Of a DNA stretch of 53,063 nucleotides, positions 1-8,868 are shown in pieces. Each line of letters begins with the position of its first letter. Positions within the stretch are counted from its first letter, which is position 1. Source of the stretch: Candidatus Sedimenticola endophacoides (GTDB lineage: Bacteria > Pseudomonadota > Gammaproteobacteria > Chromatiales > Chromatiaceae). Under the pieces are notes generated by a model that did no database searches, had not been told where the DNA came from, and saw only the letters and a list, made by a program, of their open reading frames with translations. The DNA lies in contig PQCP01000086.1 in assembly GCA_003062205.1 (NCBI GenBank), positions 1 to 53,063 on the forward strand, in the 5' to 3' direction. The position numbers and the translations under genes were made by a program.

Positions 1-24
1 CGGTTCTTGGGTAGACTTGGACAT
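1..24 (-). CDS. Possible 5' end of a gene running off the left edge
   Basis: On the minus strand an ATG at 24-22 opens eight codons (MSKSTQEP) before the window ends. A purine-rich GAGGT stretch lies just upstream at about 31-37 and could be a ribosome binding site. Too little is visible to name a product, and the call rests only on the start codon and its upstream context. Confidence 0.3.
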
Positions 25-133
25 GGGGCGACCTCGTTTAGCTTCACCGAAGCGTTTTTGGCGAAATACCAATTATATCAATTGGTTGAACGAGGTGCGC
101 CCTTTTTTATGAATAATTCGGGCTAGAGAAGGT

Positions 134-631
134 TTAAGCCTTTTTCTTGACGGTACGGCGACGTCGGCGCACCGGTTTGTCAGCCGCCTTCTCCAGCTTC
201 TGCGCGGCCTTGTCGTAGGCGCGCGCCATGTCTGCCTTGGCCTTGTCCAGTGCCTTGGCCAGAGTCCGGGCCAGACGCTCCGCCTTTTTCTGTTCGGCAG
301 TGGCGGCACTGCGGGCGGCACGCGCCTCCTTTAGCTTGGCCTGGGTTGTTGCGACACGCTGTTTCGCACGCTCCTTGGCGGCGGGTGTGCCGGCGGCCTT
401 GGCTGCGGCGCGTGCCTTATCCAGACGCTCCTGGCCCATGCTCACCTGCTTGTTCTGCCGCTCGATCACCGTGGCGGCCTTGACCACCCGAATGACGGCG
501 CGCTTGTTCACCGGCGAAAGTTTCACATCCGCCTTCAGCACATCCACCACGCTCTCCAACGAAGCCACGCGCCTCTTGGCGGAGCCCTTTTTGGTGACAC
601 GGCGTTTCTTTACGGTTTTCGTTTCAGCCAT
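134..631 (-). CDS. Lys/Ala/Arg-rich basic protein, histone H1-like composition
   Basis: The product is about 165 aa and very rich in Lys, Ala and Arg. It has basic tracts at the N terminus (KTVKKRRVTKKGSAKRR) and C terminus (KPVRRRRRTVKKKA) around a long Ala/Lys/Glu segment of coiled-coil character. There is no signal peptide, no Cys and no membrane segment. I chose the ATG at 631 over the one 9 nt upstream because an AGGGGG sequence precedes it by about 8 nt. The composition resembles bacterial histone H1-like nucleic-acid-binding proteins, but I recognise no specific family, and function is inferred from composition only. Confidence 0.6.
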   Translation of the reverse strand: MAETKTVKKRRVTKKGSAKRRVASLESVVDVLKADVKLSPVNKRAVIRVVKAATVIERQNKQVSMGQERLDKARAAAKAAGTPAAKERAKQRVATTQAKLKEARAARSAATAEQKKAERLARTLAKALDKAKADMARAYDKAAQKLEKAADKPVRRRRRTVKKKA

Positions 632-817
632 CGGTTGCACCCCCTTGCTCTCTGCTTACCGTGGGGCCATTACCGCCCCGTGATATCAAATGATCTATCG
701 CTACAGACGGACTATAAACAATATATGCCGCCGATGCGAATCAGCGGGTTTTGGAAAGCGATCCACGAGCAGGCCCACAGGCTGTCTCGCGAACAGCGAA
801 TCGGGGATAATGCGCCG

Positions 818-2203
818 ATGCCGCATCGACCCACCGCTCCACCACCCGAACAGACCACAAGACATCGACTCCTCGCCGAGGGGGGCGCCCTGCTGGGACT
901 CGCCCTGCCACTGATGGTCAGTCAACTGGCGCGTACAGGTATCGGGTTCGTGGACACGGTGATGGCGGGTAGAGACAGCGAGGTGAGCCTGGCCGGCGTG
1001 GCGATCGGATCGAGCCTGTGGATTCCGGTTTTTCTCGCCCTCATGGGCACCCTTGCCGCCACCACACCCAGGGTGGCTCATGCCTTCGGGGCGCTGCGTC
1101 CCGCGGAGGTTCGGCGCACGGTACAGCAGGCGCTGTGGCTGGCGCTGCTGCTGGGTGTCGGAAGCATGCTCCTGCTGCAAAATCTCGGGGGCCTGTTCAG
1201 CCTCCTGGAGGTGGCGCCGGATGTGCTGCTGCAGGCCGAGGGCTATATCCAGGCAGTGGCCTGGGGTCTTCCGGCGGTGGCCGGGTTCCAGGTACTCAAG
1301 AGTCTGAACGAAGGGGTACACATCACCCGTCCGTTCATGTACATCAGCGCCCTGGCGCTGCTGGCCAACATCCCCCTCAACTACGTGCTGATCTATGGAG
1401 AGTTGGGGCTGCCCGCCCTCGGCGGTGTCGGCTGCGGCTGGGCCACCGCCATTGTACTCTGGCTGGAGTTTCTGGCGCTGCTTCGGGTGACACTCAACAG
1501 CAACCCGCTCCGGGCGTTTCGCCCCCTCACCGACTGGCGTCACCCCGACCCGGCCCGGATGGGCGATCTGCTGCGCCTGGGGCTGCCGATCGGCATCTCC
1601 TTCTTCATCGAATCGAGTATGTTCGCGCTGATCGCCCTGTTTCTGGCGAAACTGGGCGCCACGGTGGTTTCCGGTCACCAGATCGCGATTTCTTTCTCAT
1701 CGCTGGTATTCATGATCCCGCTGAGCCTCTCCATGGCCCTGACCGTGCGCGTCGGCTACAGCCTCGGGGCCGGCGATCCCCGCCACGCCCGTCTGACGGG
1801 AATGCTGGGGCTGGTTTTGGCCCTGGCCACCGCCAGCCTCTCCTCACTGTTGATGCTGCTGTTCCCGGATACCATCGCCGCCCTCTACTCCCGCGACCCG
1901 GCCGTACTGGCGCTGGCGGTGGAGTTGCTCACCCTCGCGGCCCTGTTCCAGTTTTCCGACGCCTTGCAGGTAAGTGCCGCCGGCGCCCTGCGCGGCCATC
2001 AGGACACACGCTTCGCTTTTCTCGCCATTCTCATCGCTTACTGGGGGGTGGGTCTGCCCCTGGGCTACACCCTGGGCCTGACCCGGGTGTGGGGAGAACC
2101 GCTGGGTGCCAGCGGCTTCTGGATCGGCCTCATCATCGGGCTCTCACTGGCGGCTCTGCTGCTCGGGACACGGCTACATCGGATCAGTCGGCGCCATATC
2201 TGA
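818..2203 (+). CDS. MATE family multidrug/Na+ (or H+) antiporter, NorM-like
   Basis: Inner-membrane exporter of the multidrug and toxic compound extrusion family, which expels cationic compounds in exchange for Na+ or H+. The sequence shows the usual twelve hydrophobic segments and the family opening: PLMVSQLARTGIGFVDTVMAG near residues 30-50, followed by the second repeat from LGLPIGISFFIESSMFAL. From the ATG at 818 the protein is 461 aa, the normal length for NorM. The frame stays open further upstream to 635, but that would add a hydrophilic, non-homologous N terminus. The ribosome binding site is weak (GGGGAT about 10 nt before the ATG). Substrate unknown. It stands alone, transcribed towards the broken SulP gene. 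Confidence 0.88.
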   Translation: MPHRPTAPPPEQTTRHRLLAEGGALLGLALPLMVSQLARTGIGFVDTVMAGRDSEVSLAGVAIGSSLWIPVFLALMGTLAATTPRVAHAFGALRPAEVRRTVQQALWLALLLGVGSMLLLQNLGGLFSLLEVAPDVLLQAEGYIQAVAWGLPAVAGFQVLKSLNEGVHITRPFMYISALALLANIPLNYVLIYGELGLPALGGVGCGWATAIVLWLEFLALLRVTLNSNPLRAFRPLTDWRHPDPARMGDLLRLGLPIGISFFIESSMFALIALFLAKLGATVVSGHQIAISFSSLVFMIPLSLSMALTVRVGYSLGAGDPRHARLTGMLGLVLALATASLSSLLMLLFPDTIAALYSRDPAVLALAVELLTLAALFQFSDALQVSAAGALRGHQDTRFAFLAILIAYWGVGLPLGYTLGLTRVWGEPLGASGFWIGLIIGLSLAALLLGTRLHRISRRHI

Positions 2204-2854
2204 GCCCCGCTCCAGACCCCGATCCTGCCGAATTTATCGGTGCACAAACTATATGCTGGTTGACATACACCCGGCCGAATGGGGAAAATGCTCCGATTTC
2301 TGCGTAGTTATCCCTCGCATGCACCCTGGCTCGCCCTCCGGGGGCCGCGGCAAACCGGTCACTGTAACGCTTCACTCACGAGGCAACCGGCCCAAACGCG
2401 CCCCGCCCAACCAGGCGCGCACGGCCCGACGCGTGTGGAGAGAGTAATAAAACCATAATAGCCACTGGAGTTAGCCGTGAACTGGTTCCTCTATATCTGG
2501 ACAAGCATACCCGGGCGTTTCGTGCCCTTTTTCTCCTGGATTGGGGAGCTGCGCGACAAGGCCGTCTTGAAAGCGGACATCATCGCCGGCATCACCGTGG
2601 CCCTGGTTTTGGTTCCCCAGTCCATGGCCTACGCCCAGCTGGCCGGGCTTCCCGCCTACTACGGCCTCTACGCCTCGTTCCTGCCGCCGATGGTGGCCGC
2701 CGTCTTCGGCTCATCACGGCAGCTCGCCACCGGGCCGGTGGCCATGGTCTCGCTGATGACGGCCACGGCCCTGGCACCCATCGCCTCCCAGGGCGGGGAC
2801 GGTTTCATGGTCTATGCGCTGTGTCCTGGTTCAGCCTGAACCGGAGTTTTCCGG

Positions 2855-3154
2855 CGCTAACCGCCATGGAGAGCGAAGCGAAGGCGGTTAGTCCCCGATA
2901 GGCGTAGGCGCGGTTGTATGGCCGCAGTTACGACCGATAGGGAGTGACGTAGGGCATACAAATAGCGCATCCGACACGCCGTAGAGTCATTGTGGTCATC
3001 ATGACGGAGTTGCGCACGAGCAGCTTTGCTGCAATGTGCGGGACGGAGTCGTGATGAGCGCAGGACGGTCGGGGCAGTAACGGCTGTCGCGTTGGCGAGT
3101 CGATTTTGGGGACTGGGATGTCCCAAAATCTTTCACGAGGTAGCGACACTCTTG
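2855..3154 (+). repeat. 300-bp interspersed repeat, copy 1 (direct)
   Basis: First of four near-identical 300-bp copies, running from CGCTAACCGCC to GCGACACTCTTG. The left end folds into a perfect 9-bp stem (CTAACCGCC / GGCGGTTAG, 17-nt loop). Near the right end lies a second 9-bp stem (GATTTTGGG / CCCAAAATC). There is no convincing gene; the open frames inside are short and have no family character. This copy sits between the right terminal repeat of the IS and an orfA fragment. Confidence 0.9.
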
Positions 3155-3403
3155 GTCCTTCTTTTTCAGCTTCGCTTCCAGTTCAGCAAAGCGACGTTGC
3201 TCAGCCTTTACCCTACCCCTGTCTTCCTTCGCGAAAGCGGCCGCGCCATTCTCAAAGAACTCTTTTTGCCAACGGTAGAACATGTTGGGGTTCAAACCGT
3301 GGGCATCACACACGTCTGATACCGGCTGCCCCTCAACCAGGTGCTGCTTCAGGATTGCCACCTTTTCCCGGGGCGTGAAATTTCGTCGGGTTCGTTTGCT
3401 CAT
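3155..3403 (-). pseudogene. IS3-family OrfA fragment, third copy
   Basis: The same orfA 5' part as the two neighbouring copies, with a complete left terminal repeat ending at 3470. It is cut after AKLKKKD where the direct-orientation 300-bp repeat joins. The substitution FAKEDRG for FEKEDRG distinguishes it from its sisters. Confidence 0.85.
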
Positions 3404-3470
3404 ATTTTCCTCCAGAAGTTACTACTAACTCAAATTGAGGAAAACTCCAATTCCGACTGAAGCGGGACAC

Positions 3471-3615
3471 GCAGAGCTTGAAGCTCGTGTAAGCGAGAGG
3501 GAACTGACGTGCGGATAGCCCATCAGGGTCCGATGCCGGATGTGGCATCACCAAGAGACCGGATACACGTTGGCAGTCGACTCATTGTCGGCCAGACGAG
3601 CAAAAAAGCTTGCAA
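3471..3615. other. 145-bp unassigned segment trapped between mobile elements
   Basis: This stretch lies between an IS3 left terminal repeat and copy 2 of the 300-bp repeat and matches neither. It contains small palindromes (GAGCTTGAAGCTC at 3474-3486; GATGCC/GGCATC near 3532-3549) but no coding signal I can recognise. It could be the remains of yet another mobile element, or DNA carried in by the rearrangement. Confidence 0.5.
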
Positions 3616-3915
3616 CAAGAGTGTCGCTACCTCGTGAAAGATTTTGGGACATCCCAGTCCCCAAAATCGACTCGCCAACGCGACAGCCGTTACTGCCCCG
3701 ACCGTCCTGCGCTCATCACGACTCCGTCCCGCACATTGCAGCAAAGCTGCTCGTGCGCAACTCCGTCATGATGACCACAATGACTCTACGGCGTGTCGGA
3801 TGCGCTATTTGTATGCCCTACGTCACTCCCTATCGGTCGTAACTGCGGCCATACAACCGCGCCTACGCCTATCGGGGACTAACCGCCTTCGCTTCGCTCT
3901 CCATGGCGGTTAGCG
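3616..3915 (-). repeat. 300-bp interspersed repeat, copy 2 (reversed)
   Basis: Reverse complement of copy 1, with the same end points. It lies between the second IS3 orfA fragment and the 145-bp unassigned segment. With copy 1 it forms a large inverted pair flanking 3155-3615, which could support inversion by homologous recombination. Confidence 0.9.
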
Positions 3916-4167
3916 CATGTCCTTCTTTTTCAGCTTCGCTTCCAGTTCAGCAAAGCGACGTTGCTCAGCCTTTACCCTACCCCTGTCTTCCTTCTCGAAA
4001 GCGGCCGCGCCATTCTCAAAGAACTCTTTTTGCCAACGGTAGAACGTGTTGGGGTTCAAACCGTGGGCATCACACACGTCTGATACCGGCTGCCCCTCAA
4101 CCAGGTGCTGCTTCAGGATTGCCACCTTTTCCCGGGGCGTGAAATTTCGTCGGGTTCGTTTGCTCAT
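3916..4167 (-). pseudogene. IS3-family OrfA fragment, second copy
   Basis: Nearly identical to the intact orfA at 4440-4751, starting from its own complete left terminal repeat (ending at 4234). It is cut after LEAKLKKKDM where the reversed 300-bp repeat begins. It differs from the other copies by a few bases, for example Thr in place of Met in NPNTFYRW. Confidence 0.85.
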
Positions 4168-4234
4168 ATTTTCCTCCAGAAGTTACTACTAACTCAAATT
4201 GAGGAAAACTCCAATTCCGACTGAAGCGGGACAC

Positions 4235-4443
4235 TCCCAGTTCTCCAGCCAATGGTCACGGGGTATCCAGGCATTATGCTCGTTGAGCTTGCCGTAGCGA
4301 CGTTTCCAGTCAAAGAACTTGCTCGCACTGATCCCGATCCAGGCCACCAGCCATGACGCCGGTAATCCGGTCTGTGCAGCCCGTTCGCGAACGAAGTCAA
4401 CGATCCGGTCACGCAGGTCCGGCTGCACCCAAACACCTTTCAA
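4235..4443 (-). pseudogene. IS3-family transposase OrfB, 5' fragment
   Basis: About 70 residues of the N terminus of OrfB can be read (KGVWVQPDLRDRIVDFV, then SASKFFDWKRRYGKLNEHN and PRDHWLENWE). The frame then runs straight into the terminal repeat of another IS copy at 4234. The catalytic rve/DDE domain is absent. In an intact element this frame is reached from orfA by a -1 shift on the A-run. Confidence 0.85.
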
Positions 4444-4751
4444 CGGCCCCCAGGCCTTTTTTTTTCGGCGATCAGGTCCTCCATGATTTCCGCAATCACC
4501 ATGTCCTTCTTTTTCAGCTTCGCTTCCAGTTCAGCAAAGCGACGTTGCTCAGCCTTTACCCTACCCCTGTCTTCCTTCTCGAAAGCGGCCGCGCCATTCT
4601 CAAAGAACTCTTTTTGCCAACGGTAGAACATGTTGGGGTTCAAACCGTGGGCATCACACACGTCTGATACCGGCTGCCCCTCAACCAGGTGCTGCTTCAG
4701 GATTGCCACCTTTTCCCGGGGCGTGAAATTTCGTCGGGTTCGTTTGCTCAT
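4440..4751 (-). CDS. IS3-family transposase OrfA, intact
   Basis: A 103-aa DNA-binding OrfA of the HTH_Tnp_1 type (RNFTPREKVAILKQHL ... SDVCDAHGLNPNMFYRWQKE) followed by a leucine-zipper-like helix (RRFAELEAKLKKKDMVIAEI). It lies 36 nt inside the terminal inverted repeat with a good GGAGG ribosome binding site. Near its end is a run of nine A residues followed by G on the coding strand, where IS3 elements shift by -1 to make the OrfAB transposase. OrfB is truncated here, so only OrfA is functional at most. It is the only full-length copy of three. Confidence 0.85.
   Translation of the reverse strand: MSKRTRRNFTPREKVAILKQHLVEGQPVSDVCDAHGLNPNMFYRWQKEFFENGAAAFEKEDRGRVKAEQRRFAELEAKLKKKDMVIAEIMEDLIAEKKRPGGR
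4457..4465 (-). promoter_or_regulatory. Programmed -1 frameshift site (A9 run) between orfA and orfB
   Basis: The coding strand reads GCCGAAAAAAAAAGGCC. In the orfA frame this is GAA AAA AAA AGG, and slipping one base back opens the frame AAAGAWGPLKGVWVQ-like into orfB. Nine A residues followed by G is the typical slippery sequence of IS3-family elements. The site is identified by sequence and frame logic only. Confidence 0.65.
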
Positions 4752-5840
4752 ATTTTCCTCCAGAAGTTACTACTAACTCAAATTGAGGAAAACTCCAATT
4801 CCGACTGAAGCGGGACACGCTGATCCTCGCGCTGATGGTGGGTGTTTTCCAGATCTCCCTCGGCCTGCTGCGACTCGGCGTTCTGGTGGACCTGTTGTCG
4901 CATCCGGTGGTGGTCGGCTTCACCAACGCCGGTGCCATCATCATCGGCACATCGCAGCTCAACAAGGTGTTCGGCGTACCCAAGGGCGAGGGCGAACACC
5001 ACTATGAGTCAGTGTACAACACCGTGCTGACCGCCCTCGAATCGACCCACTTCCCCACCCTCTACATGGGGCTGCTGGCAATCGCCATCATGCTGTTGCT
5101 GAAGAAGACCATGCCCAAGGTGCCGAATGTGCTGGTGGCCGTGGTGGTCACGACACTGCTTGCCTGGTACACCGATTTCGCCGAGAGCGGCGGCAAGGTC
5201 GTGGGGCAGATCCCCGAGGGGCTGCCGAGCCTGACCATCCCCAGCGGCTTCGATATGGAGGTGGTGATGAGCCTCATCTCCTATGCCGTGATCATTTCGC
5301 TGGTGGGCTTCATGGAGGCGATCGCCATCGCCAAGGCCATGGCCGCCAAGACCAAGCAGCGCCTCGACGCCAACCAGGAGCTGGTGGGTCAGGGCCTGTC
5401 GAACCTCACCGCCGGACTCTTTTCCGGCTATCCGGTCTCCGGCTCCTTTTCCCGCTCCGCGGTGAATATCAACGCCGGCGCCATCACCGGTTTCTCCTCG
5501 GTAGTGACCGGCGTAGTGGTTGGCGCCACCCTGCTGTTTCTCACCCCACTGCTCTACCATCTGCCGCTGGCGACCCTGGCATCGGTGATCATCCTGGCGG
5601 TGGTCAACCTGGTGAAATTCAAGCCGATCGTTCACGCCTGGAGGGCGGAACCCCACGACGGCGTCACCGCCATCATCACCTTCGGCCTGACCCTCTACAT
5701 CGCGCCGCACATTGAGTACGGCATCCTGGTGGGCGTGGTATTATCGATCCTCCTGTTCGTGATCCGCTTCATGCGTCCGCGCGTCGCCGAACTCTCCCGC
5801 TATGAAGACAACACCATGCGTGACATCTCGGTGTTTCCGG

Positions 5841-6140
5841 CGCTAACCGCCATGGAGAGCGAAGCGAAGGCGGTTAGTCCCCGATAGGCGTAGGCGCGGT
5901 TGTATGGCCGCAGTTACGACCGATAGGGAGTGACGTAGGGCGTACAAATAGCGCATCCGACACGCCGTAGAGTCATTGTGGTCATCATGACGGAGTTGCG
6001 CACGAGCAGCTTTGCTGCAATGTGCGGGACGGAGTCGTGATGAGCGCAGGACGGTCGGGGCAGTAACGGCTGTCGCGTTGGCGAGTCGATTTTGGGGACT
6101 GGGATGTCCCAAAATCTTTCACGAGGTAGCGACACTCTTG
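5841..6140 (+). repeat. 300-bp interspersed repeat, copy 3, inside the SulP gene
   Basis: Same boundaries as the other copies; one base difference noticed (GGGCGTACAA for GGGCATACAA). Excising exactly these 300 bases joins GTG TTT CCG G to AA CTG GCG GTA and restores the SulP reading frame (VFPELAV). No target duplication is seen. It lies just upstream of the STAS domain and introduces a stop at 5885-5887. Confidence 0.92.
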
Positions 6141-6558
6141 AACTGGCGGTAAGCGACAAGATCGCCCTGGTGCGTTTCGATGGCTCCCTGTTTTTCGCCA
6201 ACGCCAGTTACTTCGAATTCAAGGTGCTTGAGATCACCGCCAACCGCCCGGATCTGAAATTCATCATCCTCGACGCCGAGGGGATCAATCAGATCGACTC
6301 TTCCGGGGAGGAAGTCCTGGCCCAGGTGGCGGACCGCCTCTACAAGAACGGTGTCACCCTGGTGGTGGCGCGCATGAAGCGCCAGTTCATGCAAGCGGTG
6401 CGCCGTACCGGCCTGTCGAAAAAGATCGGCGAGGAGAACTTCTTCTCGCGGGTCACCAGTGCCCTCGACTACGTGTGGGACAGCATGGGCGAGGAGTACG
6501 ACCGGACCAGTTGTCCGCTGAGGAACCGTCCGGCCTCCTGACGAAATCGGCCCACTTG

Positions 6559-6593
6559 CCTGGCGGGGGCGGCTGGCGCCACCCCCCGCCAGG
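6559..6593. terminator. Strong hairpin between convergent genes
   Basis: Perfect 11-bp stem CCTGGCGGGGG / CCCCCGCCAGG with a 13-nt loop, located between the end of the SulP STAS fragment and the end of the convergent helicase gene. There is no U-run, so it may act as a bidirectional transcript-end hairpin rather than a classical intrinsic terminator. Confidence 0.55.
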
Positions 6594-6681
6594 CGGGTTC
6601 CCCCATGCCGACAAGCATTAAGCAAGCGTGACGAAGCCCCTCTGCCCGCAAGGGACACCCTGAAACCCACGCCCACAGCGC

Positions 6682-8547
6682 TCAGCCACCCCCTCGGGAC
6701 AACTGCTCACTGAACGGCGTATCCTCGGAAGTGGTCAGCAGCAGGCACTCCTGAGCCCGTGTCATGCCGACGTAGAGCAACCGGGCATCCTCGGCCAGGC
6801 TCACCTCCTCCCGCCCCAGCTCTCCGGTACCGATGACGATCACCCGCCTGAATTCGAGCCCCTTGCTGGAGTGGATAGTCATCACCGGGACCTGTTCACG
6901 GAGCGGATCGTAAGCGGCCTTATACTGTTTGCTTCCGAGCCATATATGTGCGATCCCGGCACGTTTGAGGGCGGCGGCCATGCGTCGCCCAAGCTCCCCC
7001 CCGGGATAGAGCACGGCCATCTCCCGAAGCGCGACCCCGTCACCGCTCCACTTGCGCAGACACGCCAGGGCGTAGCGGATCTCCTGTCCCTGTCCTGAGA
7101 AACGCTTCAATACCGGCTCCGGTCCGGTGGCACCGGCCGCCTCCGGGCGCACCGGGACAGCCGGATCGTCATCGATCGCCTGGGGGTCCAGATAGCGGCT
7201 GGCGAAGTCATAGGCGAAACGCAGGATCTCCCGTGTATTCCGATAATTCAGGCGCAGGATGGTGGTACGCCCCTGGGCCTGGATACCGACACTGCTGAGC
7301 GAGAAGCCGAGCCCCGGCCGCTTTTTGTAGATCGACTGGGCATCGTCATAGAGGAACAGCAGCGAGTTGCTCTCGGGGTCGATCATCTGGGTGACCAGCC
7401 TCAGCCAGGACGGCTCGAAGTCGTGCCCCTCATCGATGAGCAGCGCATCGTATTGCGCCCGGGGAATATACCCCTTCTCGACCGCATCGATCACGGTTTC
7501 GACCTGCCGTTCCCAGGCGGGTCGCTCCGATACGACCGGCGTCACGTGGTAGGTCCTGATCTGCTGAGCGCACCAATCGTGAAAGTGATAGATCTGCACC
7601 TGGGCACCGATCCCCCTGCTGGAGATGAATGCGCGCAACCGCGCGGCCAGGGTGATATTGAAGCAGAGGACCAGGATCGGCTTGGTGGCTGCCTGTGCCA
7701 GATGCAGGCAACGGTACCCCAGGATCAGCGTCTTGCCCGAACCCGCCACCCCATGGATGACCCGGTGCCCGTCGCCCAGGCTTCGGGCCAGCTGCTCCTG
7801 CTGGATGTCCAGGATCTTGACGATCTCGGGCAACAGCGGGGGTTCCTCCGAAGGACCATCTCCCCCGCTCTCCTCCTGGGTGAACAGATCGGGGGGCTCC
7901 GCGCCCTCGATGCGGATCTCCGGAAACAGGTGCCAGCGTATCCGGTCGATCTGGGGCAACGTCAGGATCGTGCCGAACTGGTAATTGAACATGCCCCAGA
8001 GCTGCTCCTGGAAGGCCTCCGCATCGGCCGCCGAGGTGATCTCGTCCCTGTAGATCATCAGGTGGTCCGGCAGCAGCTCGTCGCGCGGCGTCTCCGGTAT
8101 CGCGGCCTGTATCTGTGGACGTGAGATGTTGGTAAAGACGCAGCCCCAGCCATAGGGGGTGATCAAGCGGCCCTTATACGCCCCGTCGGTCTGGCGCAAG
8201 ACCGGGTCTCGCGACAACCGGTCAATGACACTGTAAGTATACTGGCGCGCCTGTTCCAGGGGGTGCGGACTGGTCACCAGGCCCTTGCCCGTCAACAGGG
8301 TGACATCGGTTTTGCTGATCTTCTTCAGCGTCTCGGGCTTCCAGTCCTTGACCTCAAGAAACAGCAGACCGCGTGCGGGATGCAGGATAATGAAGTCGGG
8401 ATAGCGCCGTTGCCTGCCCACAGGGATGTCGTACCAGACCAGATAGTCATCCCCGAGCAGCGTCTTCAGCCGACGCGCCAGGCGCTTCTCACCCGCCGTC
8501 ATCCGGGCGAGAGTCCGTTGGTTCAGTTCGGGAATAATTTCAGCCAC
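6682..8547 (-). CDS. NERD-domain nuclease-related / superfamily I DNA helicase
   Basis: A 621-aa protein. The N-terminal NERD domain has a nuclease-like D51...E65-V-K67 arrangement (YPDFIILH, LLFLEVKDW). It is followed by a UvrD/Rep-type helicase with Walker A GVAGSGKT (about 266-273), Walker B LLIDEGHDF, motif III/IV LNYRNTREI, motif V TIHSSKGLEF and motif VI LLYVGMTRA. I place the start at GTG 8547: it is preceded by AGGTGG, and the next residues AEIIPELN match the usual opening of this family, whereas the longer frame to 8772 adds low-complexity sequence. Such proteins are often found near defence or DNA-repair genes, but nothing nearby here supports a defence island. The exact role is unknown. 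Confidence 0.85.
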   Translation of the reverse strand: MAEIIPELNQRTLARMTAGEKRLARRLKTLLGDDYLVWYDIPVGRQRRYPDFIILHPARGLLFLEVKDWKPETLKKISKTDVTLLTGKGLVTSPHPLEQARQYTYSVIDRLSRDPVLRQTDGAYKGRLITPYGWGCVFTNISRPQIQAAIPETPRDELLPDHLMIYRDEITSAADAEAFQEQLWGMFNYQFGTILTLPQIDRIRWHLFPEIRIEGAEPPDLFTQEESGGDGPSEEPPLLPEIVKILDIQQEQLARSLGDGHRVIHGVAGSGKTLILGYRCLHLAQAATKPILVLCFNITLAARLRAFISSRGIGAQVQIYHFHDWCAQQIRTYHVTPVVSERPAWERQVETVIDAVEKGYIPRAQYDALLIDEGHDFEPSWLRLVTQMIDPESNSLLFLYDDAQSIYKKRPGLGFSLSSVGIQAQGRTTILRLNYRNTREILRFAYDFASRYLDPQAIDDDPAVPVRPEAAGATGPEPVLKRFSGQGQEIRYALACLRKWSGDGVALREMAVLYPGGELGRRMAAALKRAGIAHIWLGSKQYKAAYDPLREQVPVMTIHSSKGLEFRRVIVIGTGELGREEVSLAEDARLLYVGMTRAQECLLLTTSEDTPFSEQLSRGGG

Positions 8548-8868
8548 CTGACCACCTGGGCGCTGCTGGATTTCCCACAGTGTAGCAACCGACAACCCGC
8601 GTCCACCATAGTTTTCGCTGAATATGCCGTTCTTTCCCGCCCGACTCCCCCCCTGTCCCAGTGCGGTCGAAGAAAGCAATAACATTCCATTTTGGAATAT
8701 TAGAACATCAGTATTCAATTGAATGACCGCACCATTACAGGCATGATTCGCGCTCGTTTTCGATCGCCTCACCCCGGCCGTCAGTCGCGCATCACACGCT
8801 TTGACTGTAAGTCCCGTCGGGCGCTCAAATCCGGCAGGCTCCCTGAAAAATCCTCCAGCAGAGACGTA
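8548..8868. other. Divergent intergenic region, no gene seen
   Basis: About 320 bases between the divergent helicase and SLC13 genes. It must carry both promoters. An A/T-rich patch around 8680-8715 is the likeliest promoter site, but I see no clear -35/-10 pair, operator or RNA gene. Confidence 0.4.

Larger units (their letters stand above)
2821..4818 (-). mobile_element. Rearranged IS3-family insertion sequence inside the SulP gene
   Basis: The outer ends are 32-bp inverted repeats, GTGTCCTGGTTCAGCC... at 2821-2852 and GTGTCCCGCTTCAGTC... reading leftward from 4818, with 26 of 32 positions matching. Both sides carry GCT (2818-2820 and 4819-4821), a 3-bp target duplication as expected for IS3. 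The interior is not a normal IS. From the right it has one full left end with orfA and the start of orfB (4235-4818), a second left end (3916-4234), a reversed 300-bp repeat, a 145-bp unassigned segment, a third left end (3155-3470), a direct 300-bp repeat and the right terminal repeat. Most of orfB, including its DDE catalytic part, is missing, so the element cannot move by itself. Confidence 0.85.
2477..6541 (+). pseudogene. SulP family anion transporter with STAS domain, interrupted by two insertions
   Basis: SulP transporters import sulfate, bicarbonate or other anions through a membrane domain and end in a cytoplasmic STAS domain. Three pieces are visible. 2477-2820 gives the N terminus, including VALVLVPQSMAYAQLAGLP. 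4822-5840 gives the core, including LSHPVVVGFTNAGAIIIGTSQ and SGSFSRSAVN. 6141-6541 gives the STAS domain (FDGSLFFANASYFE, DAEGINQIDSSGEE). Removing the IS (2821-4818 plus one copy of its 3-bp GCT target duplication) and the 300-bp repeat (5841-6140) yields one uninterrupted frame of 588 codons including stop, the normal family length. The start is GTG at 2477, preceded by GGAG. No other damage is seen, so the inactivation looks recent. As it stands the first piece ends soon after 2820 and the second stops inside the repeat at 5887. Confidence 0.92.

Noticed and set aside
2855..2890. GCTAACC...GGTTAG hairpin as an integron attC site
   Set aside because: The core sites do not fit RYYYAAC / GTTRRRY, there is no integrase gene and the repeats are not in a cassette array.
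2857..3126. Open frames of about 70-100 codons inside each 300-bp repeat, identical in every copy
   Set aside because: They recur only because the repeat is nearly identical, have odd composition, no ribosome binding site and no family features. The strand differs relative to the host genes.
5841..6140. The 300-bp repeat as a self-splicing group I or II intron
   Set aside because: Exact in-frame excision is tempting, but copies 3 and 4 lie in opposite orientations relative to their host genes, so one of them could not splice. No group II 5' GUGYG or domain V is recognised.
6682..8547. Defence island around the NERD helicase
   Set aside because: Neighbours are a transporter and a broken transporter; no restriction, toxin-antitoxin, CRISPR or other defence genes are seen in the window.
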